DNA from: Paenimyroides aestuarii | GTDB taxonomy: Bacteria; Bacteroidota; Bacteroidia; Flavobacteriales; Flavobacteriaceae | DNA: 64,000 nucleotides | NCBI RefSeq assembly: GCF_024628805.1 | Contig: NZ_CP102382.1 | Span: forward strand, 2,604,001 to 2,668,000 | Direction: 5' to 3' | Shown here: positions 25,161 through 33,123 of the stretch, in pieces | Position numbering within the stretch: position 1 is the stretch's first letter | Layout: each line of letters opens with the position of its first letter | Program-made: the position numbers and the translations under genes | Notes under the pieces: generated by a model | The model's input: the letters and a program-made list of their open reading frames with translations, nothing else | Told to the model about the DNA's origin: nothing | Databases searched by the model: none

Positions 25161-27614
25161 ATGAAGAACAAAATTATATACCTTTTTTGTGTGTTATTTA
25201 TGCAAAACATCATTGCACAAAAACCACAAACGCTTACTCCGTCTGAAATTTATTTTCAAATGGAGAAACTCAATGTGTTGGCGAGTGCACTTTATATTGC
25301 AGCGCATCCCGATGACGAAAACACACGATTAATTACCTATTTAACACATCACGATAAAGCATATACCAATTATTTATCGTTAACACGGGGCAATGGCGGG
25401 CAAAATTTAATCAGTAACGAGCTGGGAACCGATTTGGGCGTGATTCGAACCAATGAATTATGGAACGCAAGAAATATAGATGGTGGCAAACAATTTTTTT
25501 CAACGGCCGATGATTTTGGTTTTTCAAAACATCCGAAAGAAGCTTTTGAAAAATGGAACAAAGAGTTGCTATTGAAACAAGTGGTTTATATGATTCGAAA
25601 GGAACAACCCGATGTGATTGTAAATCGCTTTGATCACCGAACCGAAGGAACCACGCATGGGCATCATACTGCATCGGCTCAACTATCAAAATTGGCTTTT
25701 AACTTAGCAAACGATAAAAATTATAAAGATTTATCGCAAGAAAATAGCCAAACGTGGCAACCCAAACGATTGTTTTTCAATGTTTCATGGTTCTTTTTTG
25801 GAAGCAAACAAGCGTTTGAAAAAGCAGATAAATCAAAATACGTTCCGTTGAATATTGGTATTTTTTACAATCAATTAGGGAAAAACAATCAAGAAATTGC
25901 ATCGCTGAGTCGCAGTCAGCACCAATCACAAGGTTTTGGTGACATGTCGTCTCGGGGCGAAGAAATAGAATATGTGGAACTGGTTGACGGTAATGGATTG
26001 CAATCGAGCAATTTGTTTGAAGGAATTGATACAAGCTGGAACCGTATTAAAGATGGCAATAAAATTCAACCTTTGATTACGCAATTGCTCAATGAATATG
26101 ATTTTAAAGATCCATCAAAATCAATAAATTTATTGACAAAAATTTATACTGAAATAGATAAATTGCCCGAAACAATTTGGAAAACCCGCAAGCAAAACGA
26201 AGTAAAAGAACTGATTAAAAATTGCGCCGGATTGTTTTTGGATATCACTACAAACGAACCTTACAGCACGCCAAATGAAAACGTTGATATTAAGGTTGAA
26301 GTTGCAAATAGATCCAACCAAAACATTGTGCTAAAAGATGTTACAATTAATAATAACAAAACAGTTGTTGACAAAAAATTAGCCAATCAAGAAGTTTTTT
26401 ATGAATATTATCAAACACAATTCACCAATCAAGATTATACCAACTTTAAATTTATTAATACGTTTGAAGATTTTAAAAATCAATTCAATTCTACCCAAAA
26501 AAATGAAATTGGTTTAGAGGTGAACGGTGTGTATTTATCATACAGCTTACCCATTCAATATCATTATAAAGATGTGGTGAAAGGCGAAATTTACAAACCT
26601 TTTCATGTGGTTCCAGCCGTTTCTGTGCAGTTTAAACAACCGGTTTACATATCCAATTCCAATAAAAATCAAAACGTATCTGTTGTTTTAAGTAATTATT
26701 CTGATGAGGAAATTAAAGATTCATTAGTTCTAAAAAGAAAATCAGATAAATCTGAAAAATTGACTTTCAATAAGACAATCGCTTTTAATTTGAATAAAAA
26801 TGAAAAAAATAAAGAAATTGTTATTACCGATGATGTTATCGAAGACACATATACTTTAGATTTATTTGAAAATAAAAAGGCTATAAATGCAACCGAAACA
26901 AAATGGGTTGATTACAATCATATTCCGGTAAATTATTATTTGAAACCTGTTGAAACAAAAGTGGTATCTTTCAATAAAAGTGTTTTAAAGAAATCAAAAA
27001 TAGGCTATATTGTTGGTGCAGGCGATGAAATTCCGCAGGTTTTAAAAGAAGTGGGTTACAACGTAGATTTGATTCATTTAGAATCTGTTAAAGCCGAAGA
27101 ATTATCAAAATACGAAACAATAATTGTAGGTATTCGAGCATTTAACACCGAAAATTCGTTAAAAACCAAAAATAAATTACTGTTTGATTACACAAAAAAT
27201 GGTGGAACGGTTATTGTACAATATCAAACCAATGGCAATTTACAAACCAATGAAATCGCTCCTTATAAATTAAAAATTGGTAGAACACGCATTACCGATG
27301 AAAATGCAGTGGTGCGATTCATTAATCCAAACGAAACGGTTCTAAACAAGCCGTTTAAAATTACGCAGGAAAATTTCAAAAATTGGATACAAGAACAAGG
27401 GTTGTATTATGCAGACGAATTTGATGAGGCGTTTCAACCAGTCTTTACATCACATGATTTTGATGAAAAAGATACAAATGGTGCTTTACTTATTGCAAAA
27501 TACGGCAAAGGACATTATATTTATACAGGTTTAAGCTTTTTTAGACAATTACCAATAGGAAACACCGGTGCTTTGGAATTATTTATCAACCTAATTGAAC
27601 TAAAAAATGAGTGA
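25161..27614 (+). CDS. Secreted PIG-L family deacetylase (large form)
   Basis: 817 aa. A signal peptide (MKNKIIYLFCVLFMQNIIAQ) is followed by a PIG-L/LmbE domain with the zinc motif AAHPDDENTRL (H49, D51, D52) and a later FDHRTEGTTHGHHTASAQL containing the third ligand. The remaining ~550 residues include a beta-rich middle and a C-terminal flavodoxin-like part (KIGYIVGAGDEIPQVLKEVGY; TKNGGTVIVQYQTNG). PIG-L enzymes remove acetyl groups from N-acetylglucosamine-type sugars; the substrate of this large exported form is unknown. It is followed, overlapping by 8 bp, by a tiny gene and then a symporter, suggesting release and import of one product. Confidence 0.88.
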   Translation: MKNKIIYLFCVLFMQNIIAQKPQTLTPSEIYFQMEKLNVLASALYIAAHPDDENTRLITYLTHHDKAYTNYLSLTRGNGGQNLISNELGTDLGVIRTNELWNARNIDGGKQFFSTADDFGFSKHPKEAFEKWNKELLLKQVVYMIRKEQPDVIVNRFDHRTEGTTHGHHTASAQLSKLAFNLANDKNYKDLSQENSQTWQPKRLFFNVSWFFFGSKQAFEKADKSKYVPLNIGIFYNQLGKNNQEIASLSRSQHQSQGFGDMSSRGEEIEYVELVDGNGLQSSNLFEGIDTSWNRIKDGNKIQPLITQLLNEYDFKDPSKSINLLTKIYTEIDKLPETIWKTRKQNEVKELIKNCAGLFLDITTNEPYSTPNENVDIKVEVANRSNQNIVLKDVTINNNKTVVDKKLANQEVFYEYYQTQFTNQDYTNFKFINTFEDFKNQFNSTQKNEIGLEVNGVYLSYSLPIQYHYKDVVKGEIYKPFHVVPAVSVQFKQPVYISNSNKNQNVSVVLSNYSDEEIKDSLVLKRKSDKSEKLTFNKTIAFNLNKNEKNKEIVITDDVIEDTYTLDLFENKKAINATETKWVDYNHIPVNYYLKPVETKVVSFNKSVLKKSKIGYIVGAGDEIPQVLKEVGYNVDLIHLESVKAEELSKYETIIVGIRAFNTENSLKTKNKLLFDYTKNGGTVIVQYQTNGNLQTNEIAPYKLKIGRTRITDENAVVRFINPNETVLNKPFKITQENFKNWIQEQGLYYADEFDEAFQPVFTSHDFDEKDTNGALLIAKYGKGHYIYTGLSFFRQLPIGNTGALELFINLIELKNE

Positions 27615-27714
27615 TTTTAAATGGATTAAATGGCGAAAAGCTTACAGCATTGTGTTGTTAATCAATTTGTTTTATATTGTACTTTTTTATTTTATCATGC
27701 ACTTAACCAATTAA
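27607..27714 (+). CDS. 35-aa single-helix membrane peptide between PIG-L and symporter genes
   Basis: ATG at 27607 overlaps the PIG-L stop by 8 bp and the TAA at 27712-27714 ends one base before the symporter ATG at 27716. The peptide opens MSDFKWIKWRKAY, a basic/aromatic head, then one hydrophobic helix (SIVLLINLFYIVLFYFIMH). The tight packing on both sides indicates a translated gene, not leftover space. It may be an accessory subunit of the symporter, as small one-helix partners are known for other transporters, but that is inference. I know no named family. Confidence 0.7.
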   Translation: MSDFKWIKWRKAYSIVLLINLFYIVLFYFIMHLTN

Positions 27715-27715
27715 C

Positions 27716-29422
27716 ATGGAACTATTAGACTGGATTATTCTTTTAAGTACACTTTTGTTTATTGTGTTGTATGGTACCTATCGAACAAAAGGCAGCAAAA
27801 ATATACAAGAATATATTTTAGCAAACCAAAGCACCAATTGGTTTACCGTAGGTTTATCGGTCATGGCCACGCAGGCAAGTGCTATTACGTTTTTGTCAAC
27901 ACCTGGTCAGGCTTATCACGACGGTATGGGATTTGTGCAATTTTATTTTGGGTTACCGCTTGCAATGGTGGTAATTTGTATGGTTTTCATTCCGGTATTT
28001 CACAGGCTAAAAGTGTACACAGCATATGAATTTCTGGAAACTCGTTTTGATTTAAAAACCCGAACATTGGCATCGGTAATTTTTCTAGTGCAACGCAGTA
28101 TTGGAACAGGAATAACGATTTATGCACCCGCAATTATCCTATCATCAATCCTTAATTGGGATTTAACTTTTATTATTGTTTCCATTGGTATCGTCATTAT
28201 TTTTTATACCTATTTTGGCGGAACAAAAGCGTTGAATATCACTCAAAAACAACAAGCATTTGTGATAATGGCCGGAATGTTTCTTACATTCTTTATTATT
28301 TTATTCAGATTGCCTGAAGAAGTAACTTTTGTAAATGTATTTAATGTTGCCAAAATTGAAGATAAATTAAACCTGCTGAATTTTTCGACAGATTTTTCTG
28401 AAACCTACACCTTGTGGAATGGTTTAACAGCCGGGTTCTTTTTAATGTTGGCCTATTTCGGAACCGATCAATCGCAAGTGGGTAGGTATTTATCGGGCAA
28501 AAGCATCAAAGAAACACAAGTGGGATTGTTAATGAACGGCGTGTTAAAGGTGCCCATGCAATTCTTCATTTTGTTGGTGGGTGTCATGGTATTTATCTTT
28601 TTTCATTTTTATCAAGCCCCTTTGCACTTTAATCCGGTAAATACGGAAAAAGTTTTAAATTCAGAATATCAGGAAGCATATCGAGATTTAGAAATTGAAC
28701 TAAAAGGTTTATTAAACGAAAAGAAAGAAATCACTCAAATTTATACCGGGCAATTGAACCAAGGTTATGAAAATGAAATGTTGGAAGAAAAACTGGTTGC
28801 TTTGAATGAGAATGAAGTGCAACTGCGACAGGAAGCACGCGATATGATTAAAAAAGTGGACAGCGGCGCCGAAACAAATGATAAAGATTACGTATTCATT
28901 TATTTTATATTGAATTATTTGCCACACGGAATTATCGGTTTTTTATTAGCGATGATTTTTTCTGCTGCCATGTCTAGCTCTGCTTCGGGTTTATATGCTG
29001 TGGCGTCGAGTTCGGCAATTGATATTTACAAAACCTATAAACCCAATTTATCGGAACAACATTATCTGAAAGTAACGAAATATTTAGTGGTTTTTTGGGG
29101 AATTATTTGCATTTTGGCCGCGTGTGTCATTACCCTTTTTGAAAATTTGATTCAATTGGTAAACATTATCGGGTCTATTTTCTACGGAACTGTTCTAGGC
29201 ATCTTCTTAATTGCATTCTTTATAAAATACATTAAAGCAAAAGCTACTTTTTGGGGTGCACTTTTAGCCCAAATATTGGTTATATACATTTATTCTTTGG
29301 AAGTGGTAAGCTATCTGTGGCTTAACCCTATTGGTGTGTTTTCAGTGATACTCATTGGTTTGGTTTTGCAGATGGTTTTTAGTAAAAATAAGAATGCTCC
29401 AACGACTCATGTTAACAAATAA
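27716..29422 (+). CDS. Sodium:solute symporter (SSS family)
   Basis: 568 aa with about 13 transmembrane segments. SSS hallmarks: the unwound TM1 region GLSVMATQASAITFLSTPGQAYHDGMGFVQFYFG, TM5 YFGGTKALNITQKQQAFVI, and the second sodium site segment AMSSSASGLYAVASSSAIDIY. A hydrophilic stretch of about 80 residues (about 320-400, rich in Glu/Lys, probable coiled coil) is inserted before the TM with IFSAAMSSSASG. The substrate is not readable; the neighbouring deacetylase suggests a sugar or sugar acid. It is the last gene of a three-gene operon. Confidence 0.92.
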   Translation: MELLDWIILLSTLLFIVLYGTYRTKGSKNIQEYILANQSTNWFTVGLSVMATQASAITFLSTPGQAYHDGMGFVQFYFGLPLAMVVICMVFIPVFHRLKVYTAYEFLETRFDLKTRTLASVIFLVQRSIGTGITIYAPAIILSSILNWDLTFIIVSIGIVIIFYTYFGGTKALNITQKQQAFVIMAGMFLTFFIILFRLPEEVTFVNVFNVAKIEDKLNLLNFSTDFSETYTLWNGLTAGFFLMLAYFGTDQSQVGRYLSGKSIKETQVGLLMNGVLKVPMQFFILLVGVMVFIFFHFYQAPLHFNPVNTEKVLNSEYQEAYRDLEIELKGLLNEKKEITQIYTGQLNQGYENEMLEEKLVALNENEVQLRQEARDMIKKVDSGAETNDKDYVFIYFILNYLPHGIIGFLLAMIFSAAMSSSASGLYAVASSSAIDIYKTYKPNLSEQHYLKVTKYLVVFWGIICILAACVITLFENLIQLVNIIGSIFYGTVLGIFLIAFFIKYIKAKATFWGALLAQILVIYIYSLEVVSYLWLNPIGVFSVILIGLVLQMVFSKNKNAPTTHVNK

Positions 29423-29471
29423 AAAATAAATTATTTCTAAAACTTAAATTTAATGTTAAGAACACTTCTTA

Positions 29472-29489
29472 GTAACATTAACTTAACAC
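29472..29489 (+). promoter_or_regulatory. Pho-box-like direct repeat before the porin gene
   Basis: GTAACAT-TAAC-TTAACAC has the 7-4-7 spacing (11-base period) of a PhoB-type box. It ends 19 bases before the -7 box at 29509, about where a -33 element would be. Overlapping it, TTAATGTTA at 29450 and TAACATTAA at 29473 form an inverted repeat. Assignment to phosphate control is inference from spacing and from the porin family. Confidence 0.35.
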
Positions 29490-29508
29490 ACAAAAGCACT
29501 AATGTTAA

Positions 29509-29516
29509 TAGATTTG
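29509..29516 (+). promoter_or_regulatory. -7 box (TAGATTTG) of the porin gene
   Basis: TAGATTTG, exact TAnnTTTG, 28 bases before the ATG at 29545. No TTG -33 element is seen; the Pho-box-like repeat sits there instead. Confidence 0.5.
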
Positions 29517-29544
29517 CCGCAGATAAATAACAACGTTTAAGGCA

Positions 29545-30762
29545 ATGAAAATTTTAAAAGTATTATTACTTGCTATTATTACATGCAACCAAGTGAATGC
29601 ACAAGAATCAACAAAAGATTCTATGGCACAACCCGAAACCAAAAAAAGCAAAGAATGGTTCAACTCGTTTAAGATTAGAGGATACGCCCAAGTGCGATAC
29701 AACCGCCTCTTAGAAACCAATCCCGATTTGGGCTGTGATCAATGTGATAAATCTTGGGGTGAAAACGGTGGTTTTTTCTTAAGACGTGCCCGTGTTGTTT
29801 TTTCAGGACAAATTTATAAAAACTTATTCTTTTATATTCAGCCCGATTTTGCTAGCTCGGCAAGTAGTTCTGGGTTGCATTTTGGACAATTACGCGATGC
29901 CTATTTTGATATTGGTTTTGACAGTAAAAATGAATTCCGAGTAAGACTTGGACAAAGTAAAATTCCGTATGGATTTGAAAACATGCAATCAAGTCAAAAC
30001 CGTTTGCCTTTAGACCGTAACGATGGTATTAACAGTGCTTTTGCAAACGAGCGTGATTTAGGAGGATTCTTTATGTGGGCACCTGATCGCATTCGCAAAA
30101 TTTATGCTGATGTAGTTAAAAATAACTTTAAAGGTTCTGGCGATTACGGTGTATTTGCAATTGGTGCTTTCAATGGACAAACTGCAAACAGACCAGAATT
30201 GAATAACAATTTACACGTTGTTGCACGTGTTTCCTATCCCTTCACAATTGGCGACCAAATTATCGAACCCGGAATTCAAGCATATTCAGGACGTTGGGTA
30301 ATGCCTTCTTCGCAAGTGAGCGATGGGGTTACAACCACCCACGATGCCAATTATACCGACCAACGTGCAGCTGCCTCTTTTATCTTATATCCAAAACCAT
30401 TCGGAATTCAAGCAGAATATAACATTGGTAAAGGTCCAGAATTTAACAAAGAAACCAATACCATCGAAACCAAAAGTTTAGAAGGTGGATACGCAACACT
30501 TTCATATAGAATTCAGCACAACGAACAATTCTTCTTTCCGTTTGCACGCTACCAATATTACAAAGGTGGAAAAAAGCATGAATTAGATGCAAGAAGCTAT
30601 AAAGTAAACGAAGTAGAATTAGGTTTGGAATGGCAATTAAATAAAAATTTTGAATTAGTAGCTATGTACACCATATCAAACCGAAGATACGAAGACTTTG
30701 TTTTGAGAGACAATCATCAAAAAGGAAATCTGTTGCGCCTGCAAGCACAAGTAAATTTCTAA
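29545..30762 (+). CDS. OprO/OprP-type phosphate-selective porin
   Basis: 405 aa. A signal peptide (MKILKVLLLAIITCNQVNAQ) precedes a beta-barrel protein of alternating polar and aromatic residues ending in VNF, a classic C-terminal aromatic for outer-membrane insertion. Family segments: FKIRGYAQVRYN at the first strand, GFFLRRARVVFSGQIYKNLFFYIQPDF, LRDAYFDIGF, and VRLGQSKIPYGFENMQSS. These are shared with polyphosphate/phosphate porins (Porin_O_P). It probably lets phosphate or other anions through the outer membrane. A terminator follows at 30776. Confidence 0.9.
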   Translation: MKILKVLLLAIITCNQVNAQESTKDSMAQPETKKSKEWFNSFKIRGYAQVRYNRLLETNPDLGCDQCDKSWGENGGFFLRRARVVFSGQIYKNLFFYIQPDFASSASSSGLHFGQLRDAYFDIGFDSKNEFRVRLGQSKIPYGFENMQSSQNRLPLDRNDGINSAFANERDLGGFFMWAPDRIRKIYADVVKNNFKGSGDYGVFAIGAFNGQTANRPELNNNLHVVARVSYPFTIGDQIIEPGIQAYSGRWVMPSSQVSDGVTTTHDANYTDQRAAASFILYPKPFGIQAEYNIGKGPEFNKETNTIETKSLEGGYATLSYRIQHNEQFFFPFARYQYYKGGKKHELDARSYKVNEVELGLEWQLNKNFELVAMYTISNRRYEDFVLRDNHQKGNLLRLQAQVNF

Positions 30763-30775
30763 AAACATTTTTAAA

Positions 30776-30812
30776 GAAGTTCGGAGCGATTATTTCACTT
30801 CGAACTTTTTTA
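30776..30812 (+). terminator. Terminator of the porin gene
   Basis: AGTTCGGAGCGA (30778-30789) pairs with TCACTTCGAACT (30795-30806) except for one mismatch and one G-T pair, loop TTATT, followed by six T. Confidence 0.85.
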
Positions 30813-30816
30813 ATTA

Positions 30817-30824
30817 TACCTTTG
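30817..30824 (+). promoter_or_regulatory. -7 box (TACCTTTG) of prmA-clpS
   Basis: TACCTTTG, exact TAnnTTTG, 14 bases before the prmA ATG at 30839. Confidence 0.5.
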
Positions 30825-30838
30825 CAAAAATATTTTTT

Positions 30839-31681
30839 ATGTTAAATACCTATATTGCTTATCATTTTAAAATAGAACCAAAAGATCCGGGTGCAGAAAT
30901 TTTATTAGCTGAATTGGGCGAATTGGCGTTTGATAGTTTTGTTGAAACCGAAGAAGGTTTATCGGCATACATTCAAAATCAGTTTCATACTACCGATTTG
31001 TTAAATGATATATACATTTTAAATAATCCTGAATTTAAAATAACCTATCACATCGAAGAAATTGAACAAGTGAATTGGAACGAAGAATGGGAAAAAAACT
31101 TTGAACCAATTAATGTAGATGATTTGTGCTATGTGCGTGCGCCGTTTCATGAAGCCAAAAATGTGCCTTATGAAATTGTGATAGAACCAAAGATGAGTTT
31201 TGGAACAGGTCACCATGAAACCACATTTATGATGATGAAACATTTATTAAACATAGATGTTACCAATATGGAAGTATTAGATATGGGGTGCGGAACTGCC
31301 ATTTTAGCTATTTTAGCATTAATGAAAGGAGCAAAACATGCCGATGCTATTGATATAGACAATTGGTGTTATTTGAATTCGATTGAAAATGCAGAGCGCA
31401 ACGATGTTTCCAATATAAGTGTGTATGAAGGCGATGCGCAACTACTTGCAAACAAAGCAAATAAATATGATTTAGTAATTGCAAATATTAACCGCAATAT
31501 TCTATTAAATGATATGGAAGCCTACGCCAAAACATTGAAAAAAGGCGGTATTATTCTATTTAGCGGTTTTTATATGGAAGATATTACTGCAATTGAAGAA
31601 GCAGCAAACCAGTATAATTTGCATTTAGAACACCAATTAGAAAGAAACAATTGGGCATCATTAAAATTTATTAAAAAATAA
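30839..31681 (+). CDS. prmA: Ribosomal protein L11 methyltransferase
   Basis: 280 aa. The C-terminal SAM-binding domain has VLDMGCGTAILAILALMKGAKHADAIDIDNW (about residues 144-174; motif I D-x-G-x-G-x-x), the preceding FGTGHHETTFMMM (G-T-G-x-H-x-T-T characteristic of PrmA) and ANINRNILL (N-I-x-x-x-x-L, motif IV). The N-terminal ~100 residues are the L11-recognition domain. PrmA trimethylates lysines of ribosomal protein L11. ClpS follows 4 bp later. Confidence 0.96.
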   Translation: MLNTYIAYHFKIEPKDPGAEILLAELGELAFDSFVETEEGLSAYIQNQFHTTDLLNDIYILNNPEFKITYHIEEIEQVNWNEEWEKNFEPINVDDLCYVRAPFHEAKNVPYEIVIEPKMSFGTGHHETTFMMMKHLLNIDVTNMEVLDMGCGTAILAILALMKGAKHADAIDIDNWCYLNSIENAERNDVSNISVYEGDAQLLANKANKYDLVIANINRNILLNDMEAYAKTLKKGGIILFSGFYMEDITAIEEAANQYNLHLEHQLERNNWASLKFIKK

Positions 31682-31685
31682 AGAA

Positions 31686-31961
31686 ATGAGTACAAAAGAA
31701 CGCGTATTAGAAGATGTTAAAATAGAAGAATTACTTCACTCTGAAAATGTAATTGTTCTTTTTAACGATGACGTAAACACCTTCGACCACGTTATTGAAA
31801 CCCTAGTAAAAGTTTGCAAACACGAGCCTTTACAAGCCGAACAATGTGCTTTAATTGTACATTACAAAGGAAAATGCGATGTGAAAAGTGGGACTTTTCA
31901 TGAATTGGTTCCTATGTGCACCGCCTTATTAGACGCAGGTTTAAGTGCTGAAATACATTAA
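31686..31961 (+). CDS. clpS: ClpS, ATP-dependent protease adaptor
   Basis: 91 aa. ClpS motifs: VIVLFNDDVNTFDHVIETLVKV (the N-D-D-x-N-T-x-x-x-V helix), QAEQCALIVHYKGKCDVKSG and a C-terminal Ala/Leu-rich helix. ClpS binds N-degron proteins and delivers them to ClpAP. The N-degron pocket residues (N-D-D and the following His region) appear conserved. It is co-transcribed with prmA and ends at a strong hairpin. Confidence 0.96.
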   Translation: MSTKERVLEDVKIEELLHSENVIVLFNDDVNTFDHVIETLVKVCKHEPLQAEQCALIVHYKGKCDVKSGTFHELVPMCTALLDAGLSAEIH

Positions 31962-31986
31962 TAAAACCGCATTTCTGCGGTTTTAT
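31961..31986. terminator. Terminator after clpS
   Basis: 11-bp perfect stem ATAAAACCGCA / TGCGGTTTTAT with loop TTTC, T-rich on both strands. It separates clpS from the convergent GNAT-like gene. Confidence 0.9.
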
Positions 31987-32010
31987 TTATTTTTTCAAAA
32001 AAACGATATG

Positions 32011-32292
32011 CTATATCTTAATCCCAGCTGCCAATAACGCTCTATAGCTTGGGTTTTTCTTAAAAAATGCTACAATACCTGAATTAACAGGTACAATTCG
32101 CAAGCGTTTTTCTTCGGCTTGATCTAAAATAGCTTTAATGAAATCGTTTATTAAATCTTCATCATCACAACCGTTAGGGTTTAGTTTGGTTAAAAATAAT
32201 TTTCGTTCTTGTATTGAATATTCAATAATAATATGTCGATCGCCACATCTACATTCAAATTGTCTTAACAATTCATTGTTTTTAAATTCCAT
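32011..32292 (-). CDS. Short GNAT-like (YjdJ/COG2388-type) protein
   Basis: 93 aa. The C-terminal half, LINDFIKAILDQAEEKRLRIVPVNSGIVAFFKKNPSYRALL, follows the end of short YidJ/YjdJ-type acetyltransferases (compare K-V-x-P-x-C-P-F-V-x-x-x-I-x-x-H-P-E-Y-x-x-L). The acetyl-CoA-binding Gly-rich loop expected before it reads CDDEDLINDF, so the cofactor site is weak or lost. The N-terminal part has an ECRCGDRHIIIEY segment with two Cys. Enzymatic activity is uncertain. Transcribed alone and divergent from the hydrolase gene. Confidence 0.65.
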   Translation of the reverse strand: MEFKNNELLRQFECRCGDRHIIIEYSIQERKLFLTKLNPNGCDDEDLINDFIKAILDQAEEKRLRIVPVNSGIVAFFKKNPSYRALLAAGIKI

Positions 32293-32365
32293 ATAACATT
32301 TTTTTCTATATTTATAGTGCTTTTCAAGGAATTTGAAGTGCTTTTTAAATTACCTAAATAAAAGT

Positions 32366-32434
32366 ATTATTAAAAATTTTACCTTAAATTCTTATTTCAT
32401 TTATCTACAAATTAATGAAATAGTTTTTAATAAT
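32366..32434. other. Nested inverted repeats in the gap between two divergent genes
   Basis: Outer arms ATTATTAAAAA (32366-32376) and TTTTTAATAAT (32424-32434) enclose inner arms ATTTCATT (32394-32401) and AATGAAAT (32414-32421). This lies in the 176-bp promoter region of the hydrolase and GNAT-like genes. In such AT-rich sequence it may be coincidental. Confidence 0.3.
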
Positions 32435-32468
32435 GCAAAAAAGTTATAAAAACAGAAACACCATTTAG

Positions 32469-33122
32469 ATGAAAAACATTTATTTTATTCCAGGTATGGC
32501 GGCTAATTGCGGAATTTTTGAACATATAAAATTAAATGATTCTAAATTTAAGATGCACTTTGTGGAATGGCTTGAACCTTCAAAAAACGAACCGCTTCAG
32601 GGATATTGCAAACGTCTTTCAGAACAAATCGTTTCAGAAAACCCTATTTTAGTAGGTGTTTCTTTCGGAGGAATTATTGCACAAGAAATTGCAAAGATTA
32701 TCCCCACAGAAAAAGTAATTATCATTTCAAGTGTTAAAGATCCCTCTGAATTTCCGATACGAATCAATTGGGCTAAAAAATGGAAATTGTATCGTTTTTT
32801 TCCCACATCCTATTTTAATTTATTCGAACATCTTACAAAAAAATTAGTATCTTCCAAAAAAATCCAACAACGCATTGATATGTATCAAAAATATCTTTCG
32901 GTGCGATCGGTCAATTATTTAGATTGGGCATTTAAAAATGTTATTTTGTGGGAAAATAAAAATCCGGTTTCAAACGTTTATCACTTGCATGGCACAAAAG
33001 ACCATATATTTCCGCATAAACGTATTAAAAATGCACACTTTCTTGAAAATGGAACACATGTGATGGTATTGGTAAACGCCCGATGGATCAATAAAAAATT
33101 AGAAGAAATTTTAGAAAAATAA
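32469..33122 (+). CDS. Alpha/beta hydrolase
   Basis: 217 aa with the catalytic triad visible: nucleophile elbow VGVSFGG (Ser68 region; G-x-S-x-G), acid in HLHGTKDHIFP and His in ENGTHVMVL. The oxyanion segment is IYFIPGMAANCGIF. No signal peptide, so cytoplasmic. The 32900-region Lys/Arg-rich cap (AKKWKLYRFFPTSYFNLFEHLTKKLVSSKK) is unusual for small esterases. Substrate unknown. Its stop is one base before the transglycosylase gene's ATG region, so the two are co-transcribed. Confidence 0.8.
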   Translation: MKNIYFIPGMAANCGIFEHIKLNDSKFKMHFVEWLEPSKNEPLQGYCKRLSEQIVSENPILVGVSFGGIIAQEIAKIIPTEKVIIISSVKDPSEFPIRINWAKKWKLYRFFPTSYFNLFEHLTKKLVSSKKIQQRIDMYQKYLSVRSVNYLDWAFKNVILWENKNPVSNVYHLHGTKDHIFPHKRIKNAHFLENGTHVMVLVNARWINKKLEEILEK

Positions 33123-33123
33123 T

